Both the position numbers and the translations under genes were made by a program. A stretch of 64,000 nt of DNA, taken from positions 1-64,000 of the forward strand of contig JAPUEE010000013.1 of assembly GCA_027492735.1 (NCBI GenBank), given 5' to 3'. This stretch comes from Candidatus Saccharimonadota bacterium. Lineage in GTDB: Bacteria > Patescibacteriota > Saccharimonadia > Saccharimonadales > Saccharimonadaceae. Shown in pieces: positions 44,017 to 51,791 of this stretch. Position 1 is the first letter of the stretch. Each line of letters begins with the position of its first letter. Below the pieces are notes generated by a model. It worked only from the letters and a program-made list of their open reading frames with translations. It had not been told where the DNA came from and made no database searches.

Positions 44017-44028
44017 GAAAGGAGTACC

Positions 44029-45033
44029 ATGGCAAAGACGAAACAAGAGCTTTTGAACGAGGCCGACAAACTAGGTCTCGAGCTGAGCGTTAAAAACACC
44101 GTAGCTGAGATTCAGGCTGCTATCACAGAGGCACAAAATCAGCCTGCTGAAACTGTCGAAGTAGCTACGGAGACTGCAGCTGACAATGAGCATTTTGCAA
44201 AAGCCGGCAAACGTAGCGCCAAAGCAGCTGCTGAGACCGAGGAAAAGATCGCCAAAGAAGAGCGTAAAGCCGCTGGCGACACCACACCACTAGACCCAGA
44301 AGCCGAAGTTGCCGATCGACGCGGTCCAATCCCAGTAACTCGCCCACGTATCGAACGCCGTGGCAAAAATTACCGCAAACTAGCCGAGAAAGTTGACTCT
44401 GGCAAACTATATAGCTTGTCTGACGCTCTAAAACTGGCCGTTGAAACATCGGCTACTAAATTCGATGGTACCGTTGAAATTCATGTTCGCCTCGGTGTTG
44501 ACCCACGCCAAGCCGACCAAAACATCCGCTCAACCGTCAGCCTACCAAATGGTACTGGCAAAACCGTCCGTGTCGCGGCCTTTGTCTCCGATGCCGATAG
44601 CAAAGCTGCCAAAGAAGCTGGCGCTGATCTCGTAGGCGAAGAGGCCATTACCTCTGCTCTCGACAAAGAAAACCTCGATTTCGACGTTTTGGTCGCGACA
44701 CCACAGCTGATGCCAAAACTCGGTAAATACGCTCGTCTCCTCGGGCCACGCGGTTTGATGCCAAATCCAAAATCTGGCACTGTATCCACCAACCCAAGCC
44801 AGGCCGTCAAAGAAGCCAAGGCTGGTAAGGTTGAGTATCGCGTCGACAAACAGTCGATCGTTCACCTCGGCATTGGTAAAGTATCCTTTGGCGCTGCTAA
44901 ATTAGAGCAGAATGCCAACGTGTTCCTATCGAGCCTGAACTCGGTCAAACCAGCCAGTCTCAAGGGTTCATATATCCTATCTACTGCCATTTCAACCACT
45001 ATGGGTCCTGGCATCAAAGTAGAAAACCAATAA
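44029..45033 (+). CDS. rplA: Ribosomal protein L1 with long N-terminal extension
   Basis: 334 residues against about 230 usually. The C-terminal 220 residues are normal L1: GTVEIHVRLGVDPRQADQNIRSTVSLPNGTGK, ATPQLMPKLGKYARLLGPRGLMPNPKSGTV and the closing STTMGPGIKV. The first roughly 110 residues are extra: a helical part (KQELLNEADKLGLELS) similar to SAP/Rho-N-like modules, then a Lys/Glu/Ala-rich linker. L1 forms the stalk that guides E-site tRNA and represses its own mRNA. The extension may add a nucleic-acid contact. AAAGGAG precedes ATG. Confidence 0.95.
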   Translation: MAKTKQELLNEADKLGLELSVKNTVAEIQAAITEAQNQPAETVEVATETAADNEHFAKAGKRSAKAAAETEEKIAKEERKAAGDTTPLDPEAEVADRRGPIPVTRPRIERRGKNYRKLAEKVDSGKLYSLSDALKLAVETSATKFDGTVEIHVRLGVDPRQADQNIRSTVSLPNGTGKTVRVAAFVSDADSKAAKEAGADLVGEEAITSALDKENLDFDVLVATPQLMPKLGKYARLLGPRGLMPNPKSGTVSTNPSQAVKEAKAGKVEYRVDKQSIVHLGIGKVSFGAAKLEQNANVFLSSLNSVKPASLKGSYILSTAISTTMGPGIKVENQ

Positions 45034-45053
45034 TAGTTCTGGCTCACTACGGT

Positions 45054-45103
45054 AGCTCGGCTCATGTCAACTCTACTAGAGAGGGCGAGAGTCGAGCTTT
45101 TTT
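45054..45103 (+). terminator. Probable intrinsic terminator after rplA
   Basis: AGCTCG (45054-45059) can pair with CGAGCT (45093-45098), with a large partly structured loop, followed by TTTTTT. Confidence 0.7.
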
Positions 45104-45160
45104 GAACACAGAGCCGCACCTAATTATGCTACAATAGTGCTATAGAGTAGAGAGGGAACC

Positions 45161-46081
45161 ATGAAACAGTATTTAGCATTATTGCAAGACATCAAGGACA
45201 ACGGCACGGTCAAAACTGATCGTACTGGCACAGGGACAAAGAGCGTGTTTGGTCGTCAAGTTCGCTACAATCTCGCCAACGGCTTTCCCGCAGTAACGAC
45301 CAAGAAACTTTACTTTAACAGTGTCGTCCACGAACTGCTGTGGTTCTTAAAAGGCACCGGCAATATCGAATACCTGGCGCAAAACAACGTCCATATTTGG
45401 GATGAGTGGCCGTTCAAGGCATACCTCGAGAAGAATAATTTGCCGATCCCCGAAGTCAATTCCGACGAGTGGAAAACGCAGATGAAAGACTTCATTCAGC
45501 GCGTTGCGACCGACCATGAGTTTGCCGAGAAGTGGGGCGACCTCGGTCCGGTCTACGGTGTGCAGTGGCGTAAATGGCCCGACGGACAGGGCGGTCACAT
45601 CGACCAGATCGCGGGTGCCATCGACATGATCAAGAATACGCCGGATAGTCGCCGCATCATCGTCAGCGCCTGGAACGTCGCCGAAATCCCCGAAATCGTC
45701 CGTATCGGCGGACTGCCGCCATGCCACAGTCTGTTTCAATTTAATGTGGCGAATGGTAAGCTTGACTTGCATTTGTACCAGCGGAGCGCCGATACTTTCC
45801 TCGGTGTACCGTTCAACATCGCCAGCTACTCACTCCTGCTCGCCATGATTGCGCAGGTGACCGGGTTAGAGCAGGGTGAATTCGTTCATACACTGGCCGA
45901 TACGCATCTGTACCTCAACCACATGGAGCAGGTCGACGAACAGCTCTCGCGCACGCCGCGTGAGCTACCGAAACTCTGGCTCAATCCTGACGTCAAGAAT
46001 ATTGATGATTTCACCTTTGACGATATTCGCCTCGAAGGCTACGACCCCTATCCAGCAATTAAAGCACCGATTGCGGTATAA
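45161..46081 (+). CDS. thyA: Thymidylate synthase
   Basis: 306 residues. [12 protein letters not shown] is the phosphate-binding Arg loop, [11 protein letters not shown] contains the catalytic Cys, [17 protein letters not shown] binds dUMP and [11 protein letters not shown] is typical. It uses methylene-tetrahydrofolate to turn dUMP into dTMP; the folA-encoded reductase regenerates the folate. RBS is GAGAGGG, with TACAAT near 45130. Between about 45520 and 45730 the gene is clearly richer in G+C than its ends; this may indicate a mosaic origin. It is convergent with folA, 25 bases apart. Confidence 0.97.
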   Translation: MKQYLALLQDIKDNGTVKTDRTGTGTKSVFGRQVRYNLANGFPAVTTKKLYFNSVVHELLWFLKGTGNIEYLAQNNVHIWDEWPFKAYLEKNNLPIPEVNSDEWKTQMKDFIQRVATDHEFAEKWGDLGPVYGVQWRKWPDGQGGHIDQIAGAIDMIKNTPDSRRIIVSAWNVAEIPEIVRIGGLPPCHSLFQFNVANGKLDLHLYQRSADTFLGVPFNIASYSLLLAMIAQVTGLEQGEFVHTLADTHLYLNHMEQVDEQLSRTPRELPKLWLNPDVKNIDDFTFDDIRLEGYDPYPAIKAPIAV

Positions 46082-46106
46082 AGATCATACTATCTGAAGC
46101 ATAGCT

Positions 46107-46598
46107 TTACTCTGCAGCTTTTTCGTACGTCACCCAGTCAAATCCATACTTATTTTTCTCGTCGGCATCATGGTGGTCGCGCAAAATCTCTGTCCAATTC
46201 TCGCAGGCAATTTGCGGAAAATAGACAGTGGCATTCGAGAATTCGGCGTCGACATAGGTAATATAGAGCCTGTCCATGTCGTCGAGCGCTTGAGTGTATA
46301 TCTGACCGCCGCCAATGACGTAGATATTCTCACGCGAAGCTTTTATGTAGGCTTCCTCGAGACTTGTCACACAGATGATATCTTCTGCCTCAAATGGCGT
46401 CCGTGTCACGACGATATTTTCGCGGCTAGGCAGGGCGCGGCCAATTGATTCGTAGGTTTTGCGACCCATGATCACCGTGCCACCGGCAGTAATCTCTCTA
46501 AAATGTTGTAGGTCGGTCGGTAAATCGCGCTGCCACAATAAATCGTTATCGGCACCAATACCGTTCATTTTGTCTATAGCTACAACTATCGCCTTCAT
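46107..46598 (-). CDS. folA: Dihydrofolate reductase
   Basis: 163 residues. MKAIVVAIDKMNGIGADNDLLWQRDLPTDLQHFREIT is the usual N-terminal sheet and substrate loop (acidic Asp at DLPTD), VIMGRKTYESIGRALPSRENIVVTR is the NADPH-binding part, and YVIGGGQIYTQAL the second cofactor loop. It reduces dihydrofolate made by ThyA. ATG lies six bases after TAGAAT (minus, 46605-46610), so it is leaderless. Its promoter is back to back with that of dcd. Confidence 0.96.
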   Translation of the reverse strand: MKAIVVAIDKMNGIGADNDLLWQRDLPTDLQHFREITAGGTVIMGRKTYESIGRALPSRENIVVTRTPFEAEDIICVTSLEEAYIKASRENIYVIGGGQIYTQALDDMDRLYITYVDAEFSNATVYFPQIACENWTEILRDHHDADEKNKYGFDWVTYEKAAE

Positions 46599-46604
46599 GT
46601 TTCT

Positions 46605-46622
46605 ATTCTATCATGCTATAAT
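46605..46622. promoter_or_regulatory. Divergent -10 boxes of folA and dcd
   Basis: TAGAAT for folA on the minus strand (46605-46610) and TATAAT for dcd on the plus strand (46617-46622) are only six bases apart; both genes begin 6-9 bases beyond their box. The two polymerases could not bind at the same time. Confidence 0.8.
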
Positions 46623-46631
46623 GTCCAGGAA

Positions 46632-47351
46632 ATGGGAGTTTATAGCAATACTGAGATCAAAGAGGCGCTTCGAGATGGCACGATTGTGTGCACACCATTG
46701 AATGACGCCGCCATAGCCGAAGCCAGTCTCGATGTGACGCTCGGTTATCATTTTTACAAACAAGAATTTAGGGATGATGATCGAATCTATAATCCATTTG
46801 ATCCTTCGGAGGTTGAACGGTATTTCAAAGGTCCGCTCATTGCCAAACCTCATATAGACTGGGTCAGGGAAAAAGGTATCAATCCTTTCCAGAATATTCC
46901 AGATGATCATCCAATTATTGTACTCGCCCCTGGTGAACGCATCTTGGCACATACTCACGAGTTCGTCGGTATCCGCGCAAATGGTGGTGCCTGTGAGATC
47001 AAGTCACGCTCTACCTGGGGTCGAAATGGTGTTGCGGTATGTTTTGATGCTGGCTGGATCGATCCAGGCTACATAAACCGTATCACGCTCGAAATTTACA
47101 ATCTAAACCAGCACGAGAGCGTTGTTTTGCCAGTTGGCGAACGCATTGCCCAGATTATTTTCCATCATTCCGAAAACGTCGAAGGTAGCTACGAACAGGG
47201 TCGTGATGGTGTGAGCGGTAAATATCAGACGAGCAGTAATCTTGACGAGTTAATTCGCGATTGGCGCCCCGAGCAGATGCTACCACGCGCCTACAAAGAT
47301 AATCGAACGCTACCGACCGTTATTGATGGACTCGCCGAAGGATTAAAATGA
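46632..47351 (+). CDS. dcd: dCTP deaminase / dUTPase-family protein
   Basis: 239 residues. Matches the trimeric dCTP deaminase fold: ICTPL near the start, then ACEIKSRSTWGRNGVAV (SRS-x2-GR phosphate-binding), FDAGWIDPGYINRITLEIYNL and LPVGERIAQIIFHH. The family deaminates dCTP to dUTP (some members also to dUMP), supplying ThyA. It is longer than E. coli Dcd by about 45 residues, mainly at the C-terminus. The start is ten bases after TATAAT. Its stop overlaps the tmk start by four bases. Confidence 0.88.
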   Translation: MGVYSNTEIKEALRDGTIVCTPLNDAAIAEASLDVTLGYHFYKQEFRDDDRIYNPFDPSEVERYFKGPLIAKPHIDWVREKGINPFQNIPDDHPIIVLAPGERILAHTHEFVGIRANGGACEIKSRSTWGRNGVAVCFDAGWIDPGYINRITLEIYNLNQHESVVLPVGERIAQIIFHHSENVEGSYEQGRDGVSGKYQTSSNLDELIRDWRPEQMLPRAYKDNRTLPTVIDGLAEGLK

Positions 47352-48019
47352 CTAAGTTCATCGTCATTGAGGGCATCGACGGTACAGGTAAAAAAACCCA
47401 ACAAGATCTACTCGTAACTTATATTCGCGAACAATTACACGCACCGGTACTGGAGCTCGATTTTCCGCAGTACGGTATGCCGTCGGCCCGCTATGTGGAA
47501 CGCTATTTGAATGGTGAATACGGCACCGATGTTCATCCAGACCTAGCATCTATGCTCTACGCATTTGATCGCTGGCAAGCCGCCCCCAGAGTGAATGCAT
47601 TTATTGCCGATAATCCCGATGGCTATATTATTGCTAATCGTTACGTTGTTTCAAATCTCGCCCACCAGGGTGGCAAGATCGCTGACACCAATGCTCGTCG
47701 TACCTTTTACGAAGAAATGATGGATTTAGAGTTTAATCAATTCAAAATCCCGCAACCAGACATTAATTTTGTGATGCTCCTACCAGAAGCAGCCGCCCAA
47801 GCCAACGTTGACAAAAAGGCTCAACGATCATACACCGACAAAAAGCGTGATATTCACGAAGCAGACCTCAATCATCTCCGAAATGCTAGCGCTGCGTACC
47901 GAGAAATCTGCGAGCTCTATGACGATAGCATGACACCGATTGACTGTTGGGATACTGGCGCGCAGCAAATCCTGCCTATCGAGACGATTCACCAAAAGCT
48001 TGTAAAAATAATTATTTAG
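47348..48019 (+). CDS. tmk: Thymidylate kinase
   Basis: 223 residues. P-loop FIVIEGIDGTGKKTQQDLL at the N-terminus, DFPQYGMPSARYVERYLNGEYG as the dTMP pocket, YIIANRYVVSNLAHQGGK as the DRY-like motif (here NRY), and KKAQRSYTDKKRDIHEAD as the lid. It phosphorylates dTMP to dTDP. It is cotranscribed with dcd (ATGA overlap). DR-to-NR replacement in the DRY loop is unusual, although Arg is kept. Confidence 0.93.
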   Translation: MTKFIVIEGIDGTGKKTQQDLLVTYIREQLHAPVLELDFPQYGMPSARYVERYLNGEYGTDVHPDLASMLYAFDRWQAAPRVNAFIADNPDGYIIANRYVVSNLAHQGGKIADTNARRTFYEEMMDLEFNQFKIPQPDINFVMLLPEAAAQANVDKKAQRSYTDKKRDIHEADLNHLRNASAAYREICELYDDSMTPIDCWDTGAQQILPIETIHQKLVKIII

Positions 48020-48051
48020 TGTTATCATAATCGCTATAAGGGTCTCATGTT

Positions 48052-49761
48052 ATGACAGAAGTTACCCAATCCATAGAACAAAAACATCTCGATTTTCCTA
48101 GTGAGAGATTTCCTTTGAGTAGTTTAGCGGCTCGCGATGCCTATCGGACGTTTTGGGAGAAAACTCATCAGATAGATGACAATGAAAGAAATCGCCAGAA
48201 TATTGAAAAATGGGAGGCGCTCGCCGTTGAAACCAATATAATACTCAATGCTTTCTGCGGTGATGGTGTAAAAGCAGTCTACCCCGAAACATACGAGGCA
48301 GCCATACTCACAACACTAGCTGACACCGAGTTAATGGACCCGCCAGATGGTGGCCGTAACGCTAGGCGTGCACTAAAACAATACTTCAATCAAGTCGGGT
48401 CAGAAAAGAATCCAGAGCAGATCGAATATGTCGGCGGTCTACTCAGCAATAGGAAAAAGATTCAGGATTTTTGGTCATCGCACGCACCCGAGTCAGTACC
48501 GATGGGGCAGTCGTACGAATGGGACAAGTTACCACCACTAGTCAACCTCGATGCTATGCTTGCATTGGTCGACGATAACGGCGAGAATCAAAATAGTGTT
48601 AATGTAGAATCGGTGCTCATCCAGGGTGCACAGCTAATCGCTGAGCTCGAAAGTTTTTTCGAGGAAACTGGTGCGACCGATAGTGTCCACGACCCAGACA
48701 TTATCGATAAGATCCACATGAGCGAATCACTGATCGTACCGCTGCTAGAAGTAATGGGGTATGACGGCTTTGCCATGCGACTCAATAGCATAACAAAGAA
48801 AATTCGTCTAAAAAATATCGGTGAAAAGGGTCAATTGGCTCTCGATATTGCAGAGAAAGTACTCGAAAAATACCAGCATGAGTATGTCATCGAGGCTATG
48901 CAGCGCGCCCTCTATCATTTATCTGGCAGTACTGATATGACGACCATTGCCCAGGACTCTACGATAGATTTTGAACATGCTAGAGTTATCATGACAGAAG
49001 GTATCTGCACTATCCCCATCACTACTGATGCTGGCCATGCTGCTTTTTACATCATGCGTGTCAAAACACCAGGTTCGCTAGCCTGGAAGTTGATGTCAGA
49101 TCACGAAAAAGGCAAGATTAACTTGTTTGCCGTCGATCAACACGCGATAGGCAGCGCTAATTTGCCCATGGATATTGTTGCCGCTACTGTCATATTTGAC
49201 GATAATAACGCCTACGATCACAACCAGGCAGATAGCGAGAATACTGCTACGGCATCCGATGGACTCGCGACGTCTTTCGGTCTCATGGTGAATAACGCTC
49301 GCAACGATACTAGCATAGAGTTGCGGCCATCCCCGAGTCGCGATGCCGCTGTCCATATTCGCGGCACTGAAAACTTTTGCAATAAAATCGCTAGCGAGGT
49401 CTACCGACGTGGCTACTATAAATCTATTGACATCCGGGACAACGAACCAGTTGCCGGTATGGAGGTGGCAAAACTCACTTTCATGTACGAGGGGCTTCGT
49501 ATGGAGATCCAATTTATCACCGAAACCAAACGTAATGCCATGCGCACCGAAGAAATCGCTCATATATTTTATAAACTCGGTATCGCCGACCCAACTGAGG
49601 AACAAATCAAAGCCGTCAAACGTATTAATGAGCGTAAAGATAGCGTCAAGTCTCCGGTGCTAGTTAATCACGACCAAGGCAAACGCTATATCAACAATAT
49701 AAAAGCTACCGACACCTTGGATGTAGCGTCCTTTACGCTCCACGCGACAACATCACTCTAG
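48052..49761 (+). CDS. Divergent RelA/SpoT-like synthetase domain protein
   Basis: 569 residues, no membrane part. The middle resembles the helix before RelA synthetase domains (VPLLEVMGYDGFAMRLNSI). Then come RVKTPGSLAWKL with Arg336, Lys338 and Ser342, which keeps the R-x-K-x3-S spacing of (p)ppGpp synthetases, DIVAATVIFDD near 374 (metal Asp candidate), RGYYKSIDI (GY-x-S-like) and RMEIQFIT near 485 (the E-x-Q strand). Insertions of about 15 and 60 residues separate the motifs. The N-terminal 200 residues show no HD hydrolase motif. It may make or sense an alarmone; a catalytically changed relative is equally possible. TATAAG stands ten bases before the ATG. Confidence 0.5.
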   Translation: MTEVTQSIEQKHLDFPSERFPLSSLAARDAYRTFWEKTHQIDDNERNRQNIEKWEALAVETNIILNAFCGDGVKAVYPETYEAAILTTLADTELMDPPDGGRNARRALKQYFNQVGSEKNPEQIEYVGGLLSNRKKIQDFWSSHAPESVPMGQSYEWDKLPPLVNLDAMLALVDDNGENQNSVNVESVLIQGAQLIAELESFFEETGATDSVHDPDIIDKIHMSESLIVPLLEVMGYDGFAMRLNSITKKIRLKNIGEKGQLALDIAEKVLEKYQHEYVIEAMQRALYHLSGSTDMTTIAQDSTIDFEHARVIMTEGICTIPITTDAGHAAFYIMRVKTPGSLAWKLMSDHEKGKINLFAVDQHAIGSANLPMDIVAATVIFDDNNAYDHNQADSENTATASDGLATSFGLMVNNARNDTSIELRPSPSRDAAVHIRGTENFCNKIASEVYRRGYYKSIDIRDNEPVAGMEVAKLTFMYEGLRMEIQFITETKRNAMRTEEIAHIFYKLGIADPTEEQIKAVKRINERKDSVKSPVLVNHDQGKRYINNIKATDTLDVASFTLHATTSL

Positions 49762-49771
49762 GCCGTGCCTC

Positions 49772-50001
49772 TTGCATACGCGACTATTTTCTGCTATTAT
49801 AGAACCAACGTTATCAAAGACAGTAGCGGGGAAACCTTAATCATGCTACCGAGATAAAAATTCTTTTTTGATAACGAGCGAAGGCGAGCGCAGTTATGAA
49901 TATATTCATAACTATGTGAGCCGAGCGAGTTATATCTCCCAAAGGGAGATATAACGAACCTTAACAATTCGGGTCTATAGTAAACTAACCAAAGGAGATT
50001 T
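49772..50001 (+). promoter_or_regulatory. rplJL promoter and L10-type leader
   Basis: TTGCAT (49772-49777) and TATTAT (49795-49800) are 17 bases apart. The leader of about 195 bases has CGTTATCAAA (49809-49818) pairing perfectly with TTTGATAACG (49867-49876), enclosing GTAGC/GCTAC (49823-49827, 49845-49849) and purine-rich bulges. This matches the design of the L10 autoregulatory leader. Two further perfect hairpins follow (49893-49912 and 49929-49955). Confidence 0.75.
49893..49955 (+). repeat. Two adjacent perfect inverted repeats in the rplJ leader
   Basis: GTTATGAATATATTCATAAC (49893-49912) is fully self-complementary. GTTATATCTCCC (49929-49940) and GGGAGATATAAC (49944-49955) form a 12-bp stem with a three-base loop. 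GAGCGA/GAGCG repeats lie on both sides of the first one. Confidence 0.9.
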
Positions 50002-50526
50002 ATGGCAATATCACGCGATAAAAAACAAGCTTTGGTTGCTGAATTAAACGAGATTTTAGCAAACGCTAAAATGACAGTATTTGCGGCATATACCAATATT
50101 CCTGTCAAAGAGCTCGAGAAATTGCGCCGTATGGCACGCGAACAAGGCGTTGGCATCAAAGTTGTCAAAAACCGTCTCGTTCGAGTTGCAATGTCGCAAA
50201 TCGAAGCCCTAAAAGACACTGATACCAGTACTCTAAAAGGTCAGGTGCTCTACGCTTATTCTAGCGAAGACGAAGTCCTGCCTGCCAAGATTTTGAACGA
50301 TTTCGCCAAAGAAAACCCGAGCCTCGAGCTCGTCGGTGCCTTTAGTGGCGAAGGTGCAAGCCTTGACACTGCAGAGACGACTGATCTGGCTAAACTACCG
50401 AGCAAAAATCAACTCATTGCCGAAGTGGTGGCTACCTTGCTATCACCAGTCAACGATGTCACGAACGCGCTCAGTGGCAACCTTCATGCATTGCTGGATG
50501 GTGTTGAAGCCAAAGCAAATTCATAA
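50002..50526 (+). CDS. rplJ: Ribosomal protein L10
   Basis: 174 residues. The rRNA-binding N-terminus has KKQALVAELNEILANAKMTVFAAYTNIPVKELEKLRRMAREQGVGIKVVKNRLVRVAM, followed by an alpha/beta part and a C-terminal helix that carries the L7/L12 dimers. It also represses its own operon via the leader. RBS is AAAGGAG. Downstream rplL is 38 bases away. Confidence 0.96.
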   Translation: MAISRDKKQALVAELNEILANAKMTVFAAYTNIPVKELEKLRRMAREQGVGIKVVKNRLVRVAMSQIEALKDTDTSTLKGQVLYAYSSEDEVLPAKILNDFAKENPSLELVGAFSGEGASLDTAETTDLAKLPSKNQLIAEVVATLLSPVNDVTNALSGNLHALLDGVEAKANS

Positions 50527-50564
50527 GCAACCAATCACACTATAATCCATAGAAAGGACATATC

Positions 50565-50942
50565 ATGGCCGATGTAAAGAAATTAGCAGAAGAACTGACC
50601 AAGTTGACGGTCCTAGAAGTCAACGAATTGAAAAATGTCTTAAAAGACGAATATGGCATTGAGCCAGCTGCAGCTGCTGTAGCTGTCGCTGCTGGCCCAG
50701 CTGCTGACGCTGGTGCTACTGCCGACGAGAAGAGTGAGTTCACTGTTCAGTTGAAAGATGCTGGCGCGCAGAAAGTTGCCGTCATCAAAGCTGTCAAAGA
50801 AATCACCGGCCTTGGCCTCGGTGAAGCTAAAGCTATCGTTGACGGTGCTCCAGCTCCAGTCAAAGAGAAAGTTAGCAAAGACGAAGCCGAAGCTGCCAAG
50901 AAAACCCTCGAAGAGGCTGGCGCTAGCGTCGAACTCGTTTAA
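50565..50942 (+). CDS. rplL: Ribosomal protein L7/L12
   Basis: 125 residues. The N-terminal dimerisation helices ([22 protein letters not shown]) are followed by an Ala-rich hinge ([16 protein letters not shown]), then the factor-binding domain with [28 protein letters not shown] and [14 protein letters not shown]. It recruits translation factors to the stalk. It ends in a terminator at 50978-51010. Confidence 0.97.
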   Translation: MADVKKLAEELTKLTVLEVNELKNVLKDEYGIEPAAAAVAVAAGPAADAGATADEKSEFTVQLKDAGAQKVAVIKAVKEITGLGLGEAKAIVDGAPAPVKEKVSKDEAEAAKKTLEEAGASVELV

Positions 50943-50977
50943 TCAACTTCCGACCCGAATTTGTTATAGCTATAAAA

Positions 50978-51010
50978 ATGAGACGTTCTTTGATAGGCGT
51001 CTCATTTTTT
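50978..51010 (+). terminator. Intrinsic terminator after rplL
   Basis: ATGAGACG (50978-50985) pairs with CGTCTCAT (50998-51005), followed by a T run. Confidence 0.95.
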
Positions 51011-51120
51011 AGTCATTTTAGCAAACTCTATTCTAACGTTTTGAAAAAACTGCAAATTTATGCCTCAAAATAACAACGTTTTATGTGCTTTCCCCAGATA
51101 TCACTGTGGAAAAAAAGTAA

Positions 51121-51149
51121 TTGACTGGAGAGGTCGCTAGTAGTATAAT
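51121..51149 (+). promoter_or_regulatory. Promoter of the gene at 51199
   Basis: TTGACT (51121-51126) and TATAAT (51144-51149), 17 bases apart, starting transcription near 51156. Confidence 0.8.
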
Positions 51150-51198
51150 GTGGCATGACAGAAACCTTAATATACAGACAGAAAGCGAGATACGTCTG

Positions 51199-51726
51199 AT
51201 GAACGAGAACGAGAGCAATGAGACGGTTCTGCCCGAAAAACAAGTAAAACGCCTGCGTGCGCTTTTGAATGAGGCAGAGACTAATTTAGCAGCAGCAAAA
51301 GAACTATTATTTAGTATTATTGGTGATGATGATTTACCAAAACGTACCCCCGAAGAAGTAACCGGCAAAGTTATTGAGGGCGTATTTGACGGTCAAACCA
51401 TGCACGATGCCGACGGCAAAGCCTATCCTGTTCCAGCTAACTATGCCAGTAAATCAAAACTAGTCGAAGGCGACATTCTAAAACTAACTATTGCCGATGA
51501 CGGTTCATTTATCTACAAACAAATTGGACCAGTCGCCCGACGACAGGTGATTGGTACGCTCGTCCAACACGACGGCGCCTACTACGTCGAGGCCGGCGGC
51601 AAAGAATTCCGAGTCCTATTAGCCTCGGTGACATTCTTTAAAGCACACGTCGGTGACCAAGTCAGCATCATTGTCCCAGAAGACAATCGTGATGCAGAAT
51701 GGGCTGCTGTCGAAGCTGTTTTATAG
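51199..51726 (+). CDS. Hypothetical protein, coiled-coil plus beta-rich domain
   Basis: 175 residues. A helical N-terminus (LPEKQVKRLRALLNEAETNLAAAKELLFSIIG) could form a coiled coil; the rest is beta-rich, with VIEGVFDGQTMHDADGKAYPVPANY and two similar halves, possibly OB- or SH3-like. No enzyme motif. The start is set at 51199 since upstream in-frame codons lie in or before the promoter. It stands between rplL and dnaX as a single unit. Confidence 0.6.
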   Translation: MNENESNETVLPEKQVKRLRALLNEAETNLAAAKELLFSIIGDDDLPKRTPEEVTGKVIEGVFDGQTMHDADGKAYPVPANYASKSKLVEGDILKLTIADDGSFIYKQIGPVARRQVIGTLVQHDGAYYVEAGGKEFRVLLASVTFFKAHVGDQVSIIVPEDNRDAEWAAVEAVL

Positions 51727-51791
51727 TCTTTTTCGTGAGATCCGTGAAAATTACAACGCAAAAAAATCTCTAAAGGTTGTATAATGTTTGT

